Part shown: piece after piece, positions 5,592 to 5,604 of the stretch | How the letters are laid out: each line of letters opens with the position of its first letter | Position numbering within the stretch: the stretch's first letter is position 1 | The notes under the pieces: model-generated | Database searches by the model: none | What the model was told of the DNA's origin: nothing | Seen by the model: the letters and a program-made list of their open reading frames with translations, nothing else | Position numbers and translations under genes: made by a program | NCBI GenBank assembly: GCA_900771065.1 | Contig: CAAGMP010000161.1 | Coordinates: forward strand, 1-5,604 | Direction: 5' to 3' | Source: an uncultured Acinetobacter sp. | GTDB taxonomy: Bacteria; Pseudomonadota; Gammaproteobacteria; Pseudomonadales; Moraxellaceae | Length of the DNA stretch: 5,604 nt

Positions 5592-5604
5592 ATTTATTGA
5601 TCTA

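Larger units (their letters stand above)
5015..5600 (+). pseudogene. Unrecognised ORF without its own start, cut by the IS66 end
   Basis: The frame is open from inside the IS end to TGA at 5598-5600, about 194 residues outside the IS. The only early start is a GTG at 5007 inside the IS terminal repeat, without a Shine-Dalgarno; the first ATG, at 5121, has GAAGAG directly against it. So the true 5' end is probably missing. The product is hydrophilic, mostly helical, and rich in Lys, Gln and Leu, with a heptad-like stretch near 5080-5200 (LELEKQKIRLEEML, then DKLKAKL). It then has an aromatic segment, YFTDLNWYFYTQLH, and a second helical part. It has no signal peptide or membrane segment. I do not recognise the family. 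It may be another gene, or the cytoplasmic tail of the interrupted membrane gene. The last ~20 codons overlap a terminator-like hairpin. Confidence 0.5.

Noticed and set aside
1..5604. CRISPR array or tandem repeat array
   Set aside because: No regularly spaced repeats were seen anywhere in the window.

Overview
The window looks like chromosomal DNA of a low-GC gammaproteobacterium of the Moraxellaceae, most likely Acinetobacter. This rests on overall protein and codon style (AT-rich third positions, short U-rich terminators) and on the housekeeping genes glyS, gltX and tRNA-Glu. No database search was possible, so genus is an inference.

Layout: (1) 1-441 is the 3' end of glyS, closed by a good intrinsic terminator. 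(2) 508-1452 encodes a 314-residue protein of the COG2958/HrgA type: an N-terminal HARE-like winged-helix region and a C-terminal PD-(D/E)XK nuclease-like region. (3) 1641-1889 encodes a small exported protein. (4) 1975-3483 is gltX, followed by a strong promoter with a GC-rich discriminator, tRNA-Glu(UUC) and a terminator. The synthetase and its cognate tRNA are therefore neighbours. (5) 3767-4108 is a two-TM protein with CxxC pairs at both ends, a possible zinc ribbon split across a membrane hairpin. (6) 4234-5600 is a degraded region. The N-terminal part of a DUF4407-like membrane protein runs into a fragment of an IS66-family insertion sequence on the minus strand, with one terminal repeat, a hairpin over the transposase ribosome binding site, and the start of tnpA carrying an in-frame stop. 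Beyond the outer IS end is an unrecognised ORF without its own start, whose 3' end contains a terminator-like hairpin.

The translation genes (glyS, gltX, tRNA-Glu) form the conserved backbone. The HrgA-like gene and the IS-scarred membrane gene are accessory content. The most notable items are the HrgA-like putative nuclease, the split zinc ribbon protein, and the IS66 scar with the same 11-base sequence on both sides, in frame with both flanking ORFs.
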